Assembly: GCF_030285365.1 (NCBI RefSeq)
Contig: NZ_JASVDS010000003.1
Coordinates: 434,001 to 498,000, forward strand
Length of the DNA stretch: 64,000 nt
Reading direction: 5' to 3'
Source: Roseateles subflavus
GTDB lineage: Bacteria; Pseudomonadota; Gammaproteobacteria; Burkholderiales; Burkholderiaceae_C
Shown here one piece after another: positions 40,088-49,542 of this stretch. Position numbers and translations under genes: made by a program. The first letter of the stretch is position 1, and each line of letters begins with the position of its first letter. The notes under the pieces were generated by a model. That model saw nothing but the letters and a program-made list of their open reading frames with translations, did no database searches and had not been told where the DNA came from.

Positions 40088-41391
40088 GCCTGCGCCAACG
40101 CTTCACGCAGCTGGCCTCGGCCGCGGCGCTCAGCCAGGCCATCCCGTTGCTGATGGCGCCGCTGCTCACCCGCCACTTCGGCCCGGCGGTCGTGGGGCAG
40201 TGGGCGCTCTTTGCCGCGCTGGCGGCCAACCTCGCGACCGTCGCCAATCTGCGCTACGAATACGCCGTGCTGCTGCCGCGCCGGACCGGCGAGGCTGCGC
40301 TGCTGCTGGAGCTCGCGCTCTGGCTGGCGGGGCTGATGGGGCTGCTCTCGATGGCCGCCGGCCTCGGGCTCATCCTGCTGCCCCGCTTCGTGCCGCTCGG
40401 CGGGCGCTGGACCGCGCTGGCGGCGCTGGACCCCGCGCTGCTGGCCCTGGGGCCGGTGGTGCTGCTGGCCGGTGTGCAGCAGGCGCTGACGCTGTGGGCG
40501 AACCGCCTGGGTCGCTTCGCCTGGATCGGGCAGGCCCGGGTGCTGCAGCAGGGCGGCCTGGCCGCCGCGCAGGCCGTGGCCATGCTCGCCGGCTGGACGA
40601 CCGCCGGCGCCCTGGTGCTGGCGCAGCTCCTGAGCAGCGTGTTCGCGCCGCTGTGGTTGCAGTGCCGCGGGCTGCGACTGCGCTGGCGGCGCTCCCGCAC
40701 GCGCATCGCCGGGCGGCGTCACCTCCGGCACCTGCGCCGTGTGGCGCATCAGCAGCGTCAGTTCCCGCTGATCAACAGCCCGCATGCCTTCGTCAATGCG
40801 CTGCAGGAGACGGTGGTGCTCGCCGTCATCGCCGCCTGGGCCGGGGCGGCGGCGGCGGGCTACTACGCCATGATGGTGCGCCTCGTGAAGGCGCCGGCCA
40901 GCCTGGTCGGCGGGGCCTTGTCGGAGGTGCTGCTGTCCACGCTGGCGGCCGACTGGCGGGCCGGCCAGAGTCTGCGCCCACGGCTCGCCCGCAGCCTGTG
41001 GGCCCTGGCGGGGCTCGCGCTGCCGGGCATGCTGCTGCTCATGCTGATCGGCCCGCCGCTGTTCGCGTGGCTGCTGGGCGACGACTGGCGCGTGTCCGGT
41101 GAGCTGGCGCGCTGGTTCGCGCCCTATGTGGCGGCGCACTTCATCGCGGCGCCCCTCACCGTCGCGCCCATGGTGACGGGCCGCCAGGCGGGTGCGCTGG
41201 GCTTCAGCCTGTTCGGCAACGTGCTGTACATCGCGGCGCTGGGCCTGGGACTCGCGCTCGGCGGCTCGCTGGCCTGGGCGCTGGGCGCGGTCTCGCTGCT
41301 GCTGCCGCTGTACTTTGCGGGCCTGCTGGCCTGGATCTGGCGGGGCGCCGTGCCGCACGCGGCCGGGCGCTCCCGGGACACGAAGGAGTGA
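40084..41391 (+). CDS. Wzx-like oligosaccharide flippase
   Basis: A 435-residue membrane protein with about twelve predicted helices, of the polysaccharide-transport part of the MOP superfamily. The opening QAIPLLMAPLLTRHFGPAVVGQWALF is typical of Wzx proteins. Inferred role: moves lipid-linked glycan repeat units across the inner membrane. Overlapped start (ATGA) with the preceding gene. No Wzy-like polymerase is recognisable in the cluster. Confidence 0.8.
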   Translation: MSLRQRFTQLASAAALSQAIPLLMAPLLTRHFGPAVVGQWALFAALAANLATVANLRYEYAVLLPRRTGEAALLLELALWLAGLMGLLSMAAGLGLILLPRFVPLGGRWTALAALDPALLALGPVVLLAGVQQALTLWANRLGRFAWIGQARVLQQGGLAAAQAVAMLAGWTTAGALVLAQLLSSVFAPLWLQCRGLRLRWRRSRTRIAGRRHLRHLRRVAHQQRQFPLINSPHAFVNALQETVVLAVIAAWAGAAAAGYYAMMVRLVKAPASLVGGALSEVLLSTLAADWRAGQSLRPRLARSLWALAGLALPGMLLLMLIGPPLFAWLLGDDWRVSGELARWFAPYVAAHFIAAPLTVAPMVTGRQAGALGFSLFGNVLYIAALGLGLALGGSLAWALGAVSLLLPLYFAGLLAWIWRGAVPHAAGRSRDTKE

Positions 41392-41395
41392 GGGC

Positions 41396-42487
41396 GTGAA
41401 GCTGGTCCTGATTGGCGATGGCGAAAGCCCGCATCTGCTCAAGTGGGCGAGGGCCCTGGCGGCGGTGCCTGGCCTGACGCTGTTCGCGGCCTCCTCGCGC
41501 GGCTTCACCGCGGACTTCGAGGCCCTCGTGCCGCCCGAGCGCCGCCTGGTGCTGGGCACGGACCCGCGCCATGGCGGCGGCAACATCGCCGTGCTCAGGA
41601 CGCTGCCGCGGCTCGGGCGCTGGCTGGCCGAGGTCGATGCCGACTGGCTGCATCCGCACTACCTCACCTCGCACGGCACGCTCGCCTGGGCGGCGCGCCG
41701 CGGCTGGCGGCTGCGCGCGAAGATCGTCGGTTCGGCCTGGGGCAGCGACATCCTCGTGACGCCGGAGCGCGGCTGGGCCTACCGCTGGCTGACCACCCAG
41801 GTCCTGGCGTCCTGCACGCTGTGCACCTCGGACTCCCGGCACATGAGCGATCGCATGCGCGCGCTGGGCGCCCGCGAGGTCATGACCTTCCCCTTCGGCC
41901 TGGAGTCCCTGCCGAAGCAGAACGTGCGCAAGCAGCCGTGGCTCTTCTACAGCAACCGCGGCCTGGAGCCGATCTACCGCCCCGAGCGCGTGCTGGCGAC
42001 CTTCGCGGCGGTGGCGGCATTGAAGCCCGAGGCACGGCTGGTCGTCGCGAACGACGGCAGCCTGCGCCCGGCGCTGGAGGCCCAGGCAAGATCGCTGGGA
42101 CTGGCCGGGCGCATCGAGTTCGTCGGCCGGCTGGACGCCAAGGCGCAGGGCGCGCTGTATGCCCGCGCCCGCTGGTTCCTGAGCCTGCCGGCGAGCGACT
42201 CGGTGTCGGTCTCGGTGCTGGAGGCCCTGGCGCACGAGTGCCTGCCGCTGCTGTCCGAGCTGCCCGCCAATCACGAGCTGCTGGCCGAGGGCCAGCGAGG
42301 CCTCGTCCTGGCCGACGGTGAAGAGGCGAAGGCCCCGGCGCTGCTGGCGCGGCTCGAGGCGCTGCTCGCCGAGGGCGAGGCCGTGGGCGCCGTCAACCGC
42401 GACTGGGTGGCCCGCCACGCGCTCTTCCCGCCGGCCGTGCGCCGTTTCGTCGATCGTCTGCAGGCGCTGGATGCGCCGCGCCCCTGA
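41396..42487 (+). CDS. glycosyltransferase, family 4-like
   Basis: A 363-residue GT-B-fold transferase. The N-terminal half has WLHPHYLTSHGTLAWAARRG and SAWGSDILV. The C-terminal nucleotide-sugar domain has RIEFVGRLDAKAQGALYARARWFLSLPASDSVSVSVLEALAHECLP, close to the E-x7-E motif of GT4 enzymes. AAGGAG (41382-41387) is 8 nt from GTG 41396, which settles the start. Donor and acceptor sugars cannot be assigned. Confidence 0.85.
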   Translation: MKLVLIGDGESPHLLKWARALAAVPGLTLFAASSRGFTADFEALVPPERRLVLGTDPRHGGGNIAVLRTLPRLGRWLAEVDADWLHPHYLTSHGTLAWAARRGWRLRAKIVGSAWGSDILVTPERGWAYRWLTTQVLASCTLCTSDSRHMSDRMRALGAREVMTFPFGLESLPKQNVRKQPWLFYSNRGLEPIYRPERVLATFAAVAALKPEARLVVANDGSLRPALEAQARSLGLAGRIEFVGRLDAKAQGALYARARWFLSLPASDSVSVSVLEALAHECLPLLSELPANHELLAEGQRGLVLADGEEAKAPALLARLEALLAEGEAVGAVNRDWVARHALFPPAVRRFVDRLQALDAPRP

Positions 42488-42507
42488 GTCGTCCTGATCC
42501 TGCTCCC

Positions 42508-43740
42508 ATGCGCATTCTCCTGATCAACCACTACGCCGGCTCGCCCGAGCACGGCATGGAATACCGTCCCTTCTACCTGGCCCGCGAATGGGTGCGGGCC
42601 GGGCACCAGGTGCTCATCCTCGCGGCCTCGCACTCGCATGTGCGCAGCACGCAGCCGCGCGTGGGGCCGCAGCACATCGAGGGCGTCTCGTACTGCTGGT
42701 ACCCGACGCCGGCCTACGAGGGCAACGGCCTCGGCCGCGTGCGCAACATCGCGTCCTTCTGCCGGCAGGTCTGGCGGGATGCCGACATCCTCGCCCGCGA
42801 CTTCCAGCCGGACGCCGTGATCGCCTCCAGCACCTACCCGATGGACGTGTGGGTGGCCCGCCGCGTGGCGCGCGCCGCGAAGGCGAAGCTGGTCTACGAG
42901 GTGCACGACCTCTGGCCGCTGTCGCCCATCGAGCTCTCCGGCATGTCGCCGCGCCATCCCTTCGCCCTGCTGTGCCAGAAGGCCGAGAACGACGCCTACC
43001 GCGACGCCGACCTCGTGGTGTCCATGCTGCCCAAGGTGCAGCAGCACATGGCCGCGCACGGGCTGGACCTCGCGAAGCTGCACATCGTGCCCAACGGCAT
43101 CACGCTGGACGAGTGGGACGAATCGCGCCAGGAACCCGTGGACGCCGCCATCGCCGCGCACATCGCCACCGAGCGCGCCGCGGGCCGCCAGGTGCTCGGC
43201 TACGCCGGCTCCATGGGGCTGCCCAATGCGCTGGACGTGCTGCTGGACGCCGCCGCGCAGCTGCAGTCCGCGCCGGTGTCCGTGGTCCTGGTGGGCGATG
43301 GCCACGAGCGTGCGCGCCTGCAGGCGCGCGCCGACGCCGCCGGGCTGCGCCATGTGCGCTTCTTCCCGCCCATCCCGAAGCGGCAGATTCCCGCGCTGCT
43401 GGCGCTGTTCGACATCGCCTACATCGGCTGGCAGCGCACGCCCATCTACCGCTTCGGCATCGCGCCGAACAAGCTGATGGACTACCTGATGGCCCGGCGC
43501 GTGGTGCTGCATTCGGTGGAGGCGGGCAATGACCCCGTCGCGGAGGCCGGCGCCGGGCTCACCGTGCCGCCCGAAGACCCGGCCGCCGTGGCCGAGGGGG
43601 TCCGCCGCCTGCTGGCGCTGCGCCCCGAGGAGCGTGCTGCCATGGGCGAGCGCGGCCGTGCCTTCGTGCTGGCGCAGCACACCTACCCGGTGCTCGCACA
43701 GCGCTTCATCGACGCCTTGCGCTCGGTGGGTGCACCCTGA
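42508..43740 (+). CDS. glycosyltransferase family 4 (WbuB-like)
   Basis: A 410-residue GT-B enzyme. MRILLINHYAGSPEHGMEYRPFYLAREW is the usual opening of WbuB-type transferases that add aminosugars in O-antigen synthesis. VYEVHDLWPLSPIELSG, PNGITLDEWDES and VRFFPPIPKRQIPALLALFDIAYIGW follow. The final E-x7-E-like region is around FGIAPNKLMDYLMARRVVLHSVEAGNDP. It starts 20 bp after the previous glycosyltransferase. The specific donor is not readable. Confidence 0.87.
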   Translation: MRILLINHYAGSPEHGMEYRPFYLAREWVRAGHQVLILAASHSHVRSTQPRVGPQHIEGVSYCWYPTPAYEGNGLGRVRNIASFCRQVWRDADILARDFQPDAVIASSTYPMDVWVARRVARAAKAKLVYEVHDLWPLSPIELSGMSPRHPFALLCQKAENDAYRDADLVVSMLPKVQQHMAAHGLDLAKLHIVPNGITLDEWDESRQEPVDAAIAAHIATERAAGRQVLGYAGSMGLPNALDVLLDAAAQLQSAPVSVVLVGDGHERARLQARADAAGLRHVRFFPPIPKRQIPALLALFDIAYIGWQRTPIYRFGIAPNKLMDYLMARRVVLHSVEAGNDPVAEAGAGLTVPPEDPAAVAEGVRRLLALRPEERAAMGERGRAFVLAQHTYPVLAQRFIDALRSVGAP

Positions 43741-43794
43741 GCCCGCTCGCCGACAATCCCGTTCGATCCCGTTTCCGATAGAAAGCCCGTCACC

Positions 43795-44973
43795 ATGTCC
43801 GCTCCCCAGGGTTCCGACCTGCCCTTCCTGCCCTTCGCCCTGCCCGAGATCGGCGAGGAGGAGATCGCCGAGGTCGTGGACACGCTGCGCTCCGGCTGGG
43901 TGACGACCGGGCCCAAGGCGCGCAAGTTCGAGCAGGCCTTCACCGAGTTCCTGGGTGAGCCCGAGATCGAGTGCATCGCCGTCAACTCGGCCACGGCCGG
44001 CCTGCACCTGGCGCTGGAGGCCATCGGCGTCGGCCCGGGGGACGAGGTCATCACCACGACCCACACCTTCACCGCGACGGCGGAGGTGGTCCGCTACCTC
44101 GGTGCCGACGTGGTGCTGGTGGACATCGATCCGGCCACCCTCAACATCGACCCCGCGCTGATCGAGGCGGCCATCACGCCCCGCACCAAGGCCATCGTGC
44201 CGGTGCACTACGCGGGCCTCGCGGCCGACATGCTCACCATCCTCGACATCGCCCGCCGGCACGGCCTGCGCGTGGTCGAGGACGCGGCGCATGCCCTGCC
44301 CACCACGCTCGAGAAGGAGCTGATCGGCACCATGGGCAGCGACGCGACGGTGTTCAGCTTCTACGCCAACAAGACCATGACGACGGGCGAGGGCGGCATG
44401 CTCGTCACCCGCAACCCCAAGATCGCGGCGCGCGCCAAGGTGATGCGCCTGCACGGCATCAACCGCGACGCCTTCGACCGCTTCACCGCCAAGGTGCCGA
44501 GCTGGTATTACGAGATCGTGGCGCCGGGCTTCAAGTACAACCTGACGGACATCGCCGCCGCGCTCGGGCTGCACCAGCTCAAGCGCCTGAAGGGCTTCCA
44601 GGCCCGCCGCGAGCAGATCGCCCAGGCCTACCACGAGGCCTTCGCCGACCTGCCCCTGATCCTGCCGCCGCAGCCGGTGGAGGGCGACACGCACTCCTGG
44701 CATCTCTACGTGCTGCGCCTGGCCGATGAATGCGCCGTCGAGCGCGATGCCTTCATCGAGCAGATGTTCGCCCGCGGCATCGGCTGCAGCGTGCACTACA
44801 TCCCCCTGCATCTCCAGCCCTACTGGCGCGAGCGCTACCAGCTCACGCCCGAGCAGTTCCCGCATTCGCAGAAGGCCTACGAGCGCACGTTCAGCATCCC
44901 GCTGTACACGGCCATGACGGATGCCGACGTGCAGCGCGTGATCGCCGCCGTGCGCGAGATCGCGTTGCGCTGA
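43795..44973 (+). CDS. DegT/DnrJ/EryC1 sugar aminotransferase
   Basis: A 392-residue PLP enzyme with a clear UDP-4-keto-sugar aminotransferase layout. [38 protein letters not shown] opens it, [31 protein letters not shown] follows, and [13 protein letters not shown] binds [22 protein letters not shown] carries the Schiff-base Lys. It resembles the PglE/ArnB group that makes 4-amino sugars. The dehydratase that would make its keto-sugar substrate is not in the window. Confidence 0.9.
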   Translation: MSAPQGSDLPFLPFALPEIGEEEIAEVVDTLRSGWVTTGPKARKFEQAFTEFLGEPEIECIAVNSATAGLHLALEAIGVGPGDEVITTTHTFTATAEVVRYLGADVVLVDIDPATLNIDPALIEAAITPRTKAIVPVHYAGLAADMLTILDIARRHGLRVVEDAAHALPTTLEKELIGTMGSDATVFSFYANKTMTTGEGGMLVTRNPKIAARAKVMRLHGINRDAFDRFTAKVPSWYYEIVAPGFKYNLTDIAAALGLHQLKRLKGFQARREQIAQAYHEAFADLPLILPPQPVEGDTHSWHLYVLRLADECAVERDAFIEQMFARGIGCSVHYIPLHLQPYWRERYQLTPEQFPHSQKAYERTFSIPLYTAMTDADVQRVIAAVREIALR

Positions 44974-44989
44974 GGGCAGGGCGCCGGGA

Positions 44990-45586
44990 ATGGCCAAACG
45001 CCTGTTCGACATCCTGGCTTCCGGGCTGGGCTTGCTGCTGCTCTCGCCGCTGCTGCTGCTGGTGGCGCTGTGGATCCAATGGGACTCGCCGGGACCGGTG
45101 ATGTTCCGCCAGGAGCGGGTGGGGCGCTTCGGCAGGACCTTCTTCATCCACAAGTTCCGCAGCATGCGCGTGGATGCGCCGGCGCTCGGGCCGCAGATCA
45201 CCATCGGCGAGGACCCGCGCATCACGCGCTCGGGTCGTTTCATCCGCCGCAGCAAGGTCGACGAGCTGCCCCAGCTGTGGGACGTCCTGCGCGGCGCGAT
45301 GAGCCTCGTGGGGCCGCGCCCCGAGGTGCCGCGCTATGTGGCGCTGTACCCGGCGGACCTGCGGGACATCGTGCTGTCCGTGCGCCCGGGCATCACAGAC
45401 CCGGCGTCGGTCGCCTTCCGGGACGAGAGCGAGCGCCTGGCCGCCGCGGCTGACCCGGAGCGGGCGTATGTGGAGGAGATCCTGCCGCAGAAACTGCGGC
45501 TGTCGGCGGCCTACATCCAGACGCGCACGATGCGGTCGGATCTCGCGCTCATCCTGCGGACCGTCGGCCTGCTGGGCCGCGCCTAG
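44990..45586 (+). CDS. phosphoglycosyl transferase (initiating sugar transferase, PglC type)
   Basis: A 198-residue monotopic phosphoglycosyl transferase that attaches the first phospho-sugar to undecaprenyl phosphate. MAKRLFDILASGLGLLLLSPLLLLVALWI is the re-entrant membrane helix. VMFRQERVGRFGRTFFIHKFRSM, then VDELPQLWDVLRGAMSLVGPRPEVP, hold the catalytic Asp-Glu and the conserved PRP. It is the short form, without the N-terminal WcaJ membrane domain. It closes the cluster, 16 bp after the aminotransferase, suggesting a 4-amino or diacetamido sugar as its substrate. Confidence 0.92.
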   Translation: MAKRLFDILASGLGLLLLSPLLLLVALWIQWDSPGPVMFRQERVGRFGRTFFIHKFRSMRVDAPALGPQITIGEDPRITRSGRFIRRSKVDELPQLWDVLRGAMSLVGPRPEVPRYVALYPADLRDIVLSVRPGITDPASVAFRDESERLAAAADPERAYVEEILPQKLRLSAAYIQTRTMRSDLALILRTVGLLGRA

Positions 45587-45599
45587 GCGCCGACGGCCC

Positions 45600-46187
45600 T
45601 CATTGCGGCCGCTGTGGCGCCAGGACGCTTCCGCGGCCGGTGCTGCGGCACGGCGGCTGCGAGCGGGCGCTCGAGGGACGCCGCAGCGGGCGTTCCATCC
45701 AGTGGACGGTCGCTCCCTGGCCGCGGCCCTCAGGGCCTTCGGCCTCCAGGGCGATGCGGGTGAGCTGGAAGCCCTGCGCCCGCCAGAAGGCCTGGGCCCG
45801 GGTGTGACAGTCCAGCACCATCAGCTGCCATCGGTTGATCCCGGTCCAGCGGCGGGCCTTCACGCTGAGATGCTCGAGCGCCTCGCTGCCCAGCCCCTGG
45901 CCGGTGGCGTCGGCCTGGATCATCAGCAGGTCCAGCAGTGCCGTTCGCGCGTCAGGCACATGCAACAGGACTTTGGCGACCCCACACACCTTGCCACGCT
46001 TCACCACCGCAAACACCTGCAGCTGCTCCGGGGTACAGGGCATCGAGGCGCTGCGCATGAAGAGCGCTGCGTCGGTGGGGTGGTACAGCGACCGACGCCC
46101 GAAGGTCGGGTGGCTGCGCAGCACGGCATCGACGATGGCCAGGTCGCCAGGCCGATCACCGCTGAGGTGTCGAAGCTGCAGGGGCAT
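45600..46187 (-). CDS. GNAT-family N-acetyltransferase
   Basis: A 195-residue acetyltransferase. The acetyl-CoA motif is LLMIQADATGQGLGSEALEHL near residues 95-115, followed by VLDCHTRAQAFWRAQGFQLTR. GGAG at the right spacing (6 nt) upstream of ATG 46187 settles the start. It ends with an Arg/Ser/Pro-rich tail. Convergent with the phosphoglycosyl transferase gene across 13 bp. The substrate is unknown. Confidence 0.82.
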   Translation of the reverse strand: MPLQLRHLSGDRPGDLAIVDAVLRSHPTFGRRSLYHPTDAALFMRSASMPCTPEQLQVFAVVKRGKVCGVAKVLLHVPDARTALLDLLMIQADATGQGLGSEALEHLSVKARRWTGINRWQLMVLDCHTRAQAFWRAQGFQLTRIALEAEGPEGRGQGATVHWMERPLRRPSSARSQPPCRSTGRGSVLAPQRPQ

Positions 46188-46373
46188 GGAAGGCTCCGGA
46201 GAGTCGGGAGAGGCAGGGTTCTCACTATCCAACCGAAACGTTGCTCGAATGTAGCGCTGAAGGTATCGGAATGAAACAGGGGACCGGGCCTGCCGCGTCC
46301 GCGGGCGAGCCGGCCGATCGCCCGGCAGTGGCCCGTGGGGCGGTGGGGGCGTGCCTGTCAAAATGCGGGCGCC

Positions 46374-47297
46374 ATGATCAGTCACTCCCATCTCAATCAC
46401 CTCGAGGAAGAGGCCATCTTCATCCTGCGCGAGGTCGCCGCCGCCTTCGAGCGCCCGGGCCTGCTGTTCTCCAGCGGCAAGGACTCCTGCGTGGTCCTGC
46501 GCCTCGCCGAGAAGGCCTTCAAGCAGCGCGTCTCGGGCAACGAGTTCAAGGGCAAGCTGCCCTTCCCCCTCGTGCACGTGGACACCGGCCACAACTTCCC
46601 CGAGGTGATCGAGTTCCGCGACCGCCGCGTGGCCGAGATGGGCGAGCGCCTGGTGGTCGGGCACCTGGAGGACTCCATCAAGAAGGGCACGATCCGCCTG
46701 GCGCATCCGCTGGAGTCGCGCAACGGCCACCAGACCGTGACGCTGCTGGAGACCATCGAGGAGCACCGCTTCGACGTGCTGATCGGCGGGGCCCGCCGCG
46801 ACGAGGAGAAGGCGCGCGCCAAGGAGCGCATCTTCAGCCACCGCGACAGCTTCGGCCAATGGCAGCCCAAGGAGCAGCGCCCCGAGCTGTGGAACCTGTT
46901 CAACACCCGCATCCGCCCGGGCGAGCACTTCCGCGCCTTCCCCATCAGCAACTGGACCGAGCTCGATGTGTGGCTCTACATCCAGCGCGAGAACATCCCG
47001 CTGCCGCAGCTCTACTACGCCCATGAGCGCCAGGTGATCCGCCGCAAGGGCCTGCTGGTGCCGCTGACCGAGGTGACCCCGCCCGAGGCCGGCGAGACGG
47101 TCGAGACCGCCACCGTGCGCTTCCGCACCGTGGGCGACATGACCTGCACCTGCCCGGTGGAGAGCGATGCGGCCAGCGCCGCCGACATCGTGGCCGAGAC
47201 CCTCACGGTGACGGTGAGCGAACGTGGCGCCACGCGCATGGACGATCGCACGTCCGACGCTTCGATGGAGCGCCGCAAGAAAGAGGGCTACTTCTAA
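46374..47297 (+). CDS. cysD: sulfate adenylyltransferase subunit 2
   Basis: Catalytic ATP-sulfurylase subunit making adenosine 5'-phosphosulfate with CysN. It has 307 residues. The PP-loop is FSSGKDSCVVLRLAEKAF near residues 36-53; FPEVIEFRDR, FDVLIGGARRDEEKARAKERIFS and TCTCPVES are typical. ATG 46374 (MISHSHLNHLEEEAIFILRE) is the family start. CysN follows after 112 bp containing three hairpins. Confidence 0.96.
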   Translation: MISHSHLNHLEEEAIFILREVAAAFERPGLLFSSGKDSCVVLRLAEKAFKQRVSGNEFKGKLPFPLVHVDTGHNFPEVIEFRDRRVAEMGERLVVGHLEDSIKKGTIRLAHPLESRNGHQTVTLLETIEEHRFDVLIGGARRDEEKARAKERIFSHRDSFGQWQPKEQRPELWNLFNTRIRPGEHFRAFPISNWTELDVWLYIQRENIPLPQLYYAHERQVIRRKGLLVPLTEVTPPEAGETVETATVRFRTVGDMTCTCPVESDAASAADIVAETLTVTVSERGATRMDDRTSDASMERRKKEGYF

Positions 47298-47309
47298 GCC
47301 CACCCCCTA

Positions 47310-47362
47310 CGCGCTTCGCGCGCCCCCTCAAGGGGGCAAGCCCGATGGCCCGGCAAAGCCGG
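47310..47362 (+). repeat. three consecutive hairpins between cysD and cysN
   Basis: CGCGC-TTC-GCGCG (47310-47322), GCCCCC-TCAA-GGGGGC (47322-47337) and CCGGC-AAA-GCCGG (47350-47362). Stem-loop pairs of this type are frequent intergenic elements in Burkholderiales, as far as I recall. They could slow RNA decay or tune the cysD:cysN ratio. Confidence 0.65.
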
Positions 47363-47409
47363 ATCCACGGGCTTCACTCGGTGAATACAGACAGCAGATT
47401 GAGCAAGCC

Positions 47410-48717
47410 ATGAGTGCAGTTCCCCACTTCGAGACGGTCCACCAGCAGGACGTGGACACCCAGCACCGCGCCCTGCGCTTCCTGACCGCGGGCAGCGTGG
47501 ACGACGGCAAGAGCACCCTGATCGGCCGCCTGCTGTTTGACAGCCGCGCCATCCTGGCCGACCAGCTGGACACCCTGGAGCGCCGCGCCGCCGGCCAGCC
47601 CATCGACCTCTCCCTGCTGACCGACGGCCTGGAGGCCGAGCGCGAGCAGGGCATCACCATCGACGTGGCCTACCGCTACTTCGCCACCAAGGCGCGCAAG
47701 TTCATCATTGCCGACGCCCCGGGCCACGAGCAGTACACCCGCAACATGGTCACCGCCGCCGCGGGCAGCGATGCCGCCGTGGTGCTGGTGGACATCACCA
47801 AGCTGGACCTCACGCAGGCCGAGGTGCCGCTGCTGCCGCAGACCCGCCGCCACAGCCTGCTGGCCCACCTGCTGCGCGTGCCCAGCATCGTGTTCGCCGT
47901 CAACAAGATCGACGCCCTGGCCCCCGAGGCCGCGGGCGAGGGCTTCGCCAAGGTCAGCGCCGCGCTGCGCCGCTTTGCCGAGGAAGCCGGCATCACCGTG
48001 ACGGCCATCGTGCCCGTCTCGGCCCTGAACGGCGACAACGTCACCCAGCCCCTGGACGCCCCCTGGTACCACGGCCCCTCCCTGCTGCAGGTGCTGGAAA
48101 GCCTGCCCACGGCGCAGGAGACGGTCGAGGGTCCGCTGCAGCAGCCGGTGCAGTACGTGAGCAAGGAAGGCGAAGGCACGGGCTACCAGCCGCGCACCTT
48201 CTGGGGCCGCATCGCGCAGGGCCAGGTGAAGGCCGGCGGTGAGGTCGAGGTGCTGCCCAGCGGCGTCAAGGCGATCATTGCCGAGGTCCGCCGCGCCGGC
48301 GAGACGGTGGCGCATGCCGTGGCCGGCGAGTCCGCGGGCCTGGTCTTCGACCGCCAGGTGGACGTGAGCCGCGGCGACTGGATCGTCGCCCCCGGCAGCG
48401 CCGCGCCGCGCCAGCAGTTCGAAGCCACGCTGGCCTGGCTGGATACCGAGGCCGCCCAGATCGGCCGCAAGTACTGGGTGCGCCACGGCAACCGCTGGGT
48501 GCAGGCGCGCATCAGCGCCATCGAGCACCGCCTGGACATCCACACCCTGGCCGAGACCGAGGCCCACGAGCTGGCCGTGAACGAGATCGGCCACGTCGTG
48601 GTCGAGCTGCAGGCCCCGCTGCCCCTGGCCGCGTACACCGAGAACCGCGTCGCCGGCGCGCTGATCGTCGTCGACCCCACGAGCAACCGCACCTCGGGTG
48701 CGCTGCTGGTGCGCTGA
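47410..48717 (+). CDS. cysN: sulfate adenylyltransferase subunit 1 (GTPase)
   Basis: GTP-driven regulatory subunit of ATP sulfurylase. It has 435 residues, no fused kinase domain. The G1 motif is GSVDDGKST near residue 29; G2/G3 appear as ITIDVAYRYF and DAPGHEQYTRNM, and NKID is the G4 motif. Translation-factor-like domains follow. ATG 47410 (MSAVPHFETV) is chosen because the frame upstream runs through the hairpins. APS kinase (cysC) lies 228 bp downstream. Confidence 0.96.
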   Translation: MSAVPHFETVHQQDVDTQHRALRFLTAGSVDDGKSTLIGRLLFDSRAILADQLDTLERRAAGQPIDLSLLTDGLEAEREQGITIDVAYRYFATKARKFIIADAPGHEQYTRNMVTAAAGSDAAVVLVDITKLDLTQAEVPLLPQTRRHSLLAHLLRVPSIVFAVNKIDALAPEAAGEGFAKVSAALRRFAEEAGITVTAIVPVSALNGDNVTQPLDAPWYHGPSLLQVLESLPTAQETVEGPLQQPVQYVSKEGEGTGYQPRTFWGRIAQGQVKAGGEVEVLPSGVKAIIAEVRRAGETVAHAVAGESAGLVFDRQVDVSRGDWIVAPGSAAPRQQFEATLAWLDTEAAQIGRKYWVRHGNRWVQARISAIEHRLDIHTLAETEAHELAVNEIGHVVVELQAPLPLAAYTENRVAGALIVVDPTSNRTSGALLVR

Positions 48718-48945
48718 GCGGGCGAGCCGGCGCTCGCGTCCGGTGATGGCACCCGGCGTTGGCGCGCGGCGTTTGGGCCCGGCGCTTGCGACGGCATCCG
48801 CCAGGGGCCGCTCACGGAGCGACACCTCGCACGCGCACGGCCGGCACGTGCATCGCAGCGTTTACGATGCGGGGTCGCCGAGGGTCCACCGCGTGCTCGC
48901 AAGCCGGGGTGGCGAGCCCGGCCCCTCTTTCCTGACACGCGCACC

Positions 48946-49515
48946 ATGACCGATCAAGCCTTCCCGGACGGCCGCCCGGGCCTGCCCTCGCCGCTGCCCC
49001 AGACGATCTGGCTGACCGGCCTCTCCGGTGCCGGCAAGTCCACGCTGTCCCGCCGGCTGGACGAAGCCCTGCGTCAGCGGGGCGTGCCCTGCAGCGTGCT
49101 CGACGGCGATGTGCTGCGCACGGGCCTGTGCCGCGACCTCGGCTTCAGCGAGGACGACCGCCGGGAGAACATCCGCCGCGTGGCGGAAGTCGCGCGGCTG
49201 ATGAATGCGGCCGGCGTCACGGTCATCGGGGCCCTGATCTCGCCGCTCGTGCGCGATCGCGCCATGGCCCGCGAGATCGTCGGGCCGGCGCGCTTTCTGG
49301 AGGTGCATGTTGCGACGCCGCTGGCCGTCTGCGAAGCCCGCGATCCGAAGGGCCTGTACCGCAAGGCCCGCGCCGGCGAGTTGAGGGGCTTCACCGGCAT
49401 CGATGCCCGCTATGAGGCGCCCGAGGCGCCCGACCTGCGCCTGGACACCGGCGTGCTGGACGAGGAGACCTGTCTGCAGCAGCTGCTGAGCCTGCTGGAC
49501 GCGCGGGGCCGCTGA
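48946..49515 (+). CDS. cysC: adenylylsulfate kinase
   Basis: Phosphorylates APS to PAPS. It has 189 residues. The Walker A is [20 protein letters not shown] near residue 24, followed by [28 protein letters not shown] and [24 protein letters not shown], all typical. The N-terminus has a Pro-rich tail of about 20 residues. It stands 228 bp after cysN. PAPS could feed sulfate reduction or a sulfotransferase; no sulfotransferase or PAPS reductase is visible in the window. Confidence 0.95.
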   Translation: MTDQAFPDGRPGLPSPLPQTIWLTGLSGAGKSTLSRRLDEALRQRGVPCSVLDGDVLRTGLCRDLGFSEDDRRENIRRVAEVARLMNAAGVTVIGALISPLVRDRAMAREIVGPARFLEVHVATPLAVCEARDPKGLYRKARAGELRGFTGIDARYEAPEAPDLRLDTGVLDEETCLQQLLSLLDARGR

Positions 49516-49542
49516 CGGCACCGGCGCGCGGGCAGTTACCGC

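Noticed and set aside
42271-45255. Long minus-strand open frame (almost 1000 codons) opposite the glycosyltransferase and aminotransferase genes
   Set aside because: It spans several well-identified plus-strand genes; composition (Arg/Gly/His-rich) is that of an antisense shadow.
46188-47303. N-terminal extension of the 45600 GNAT frame
   Set aside because: It runs antisense through cysD; ATG 46187 has a correctly spaced GGAG.
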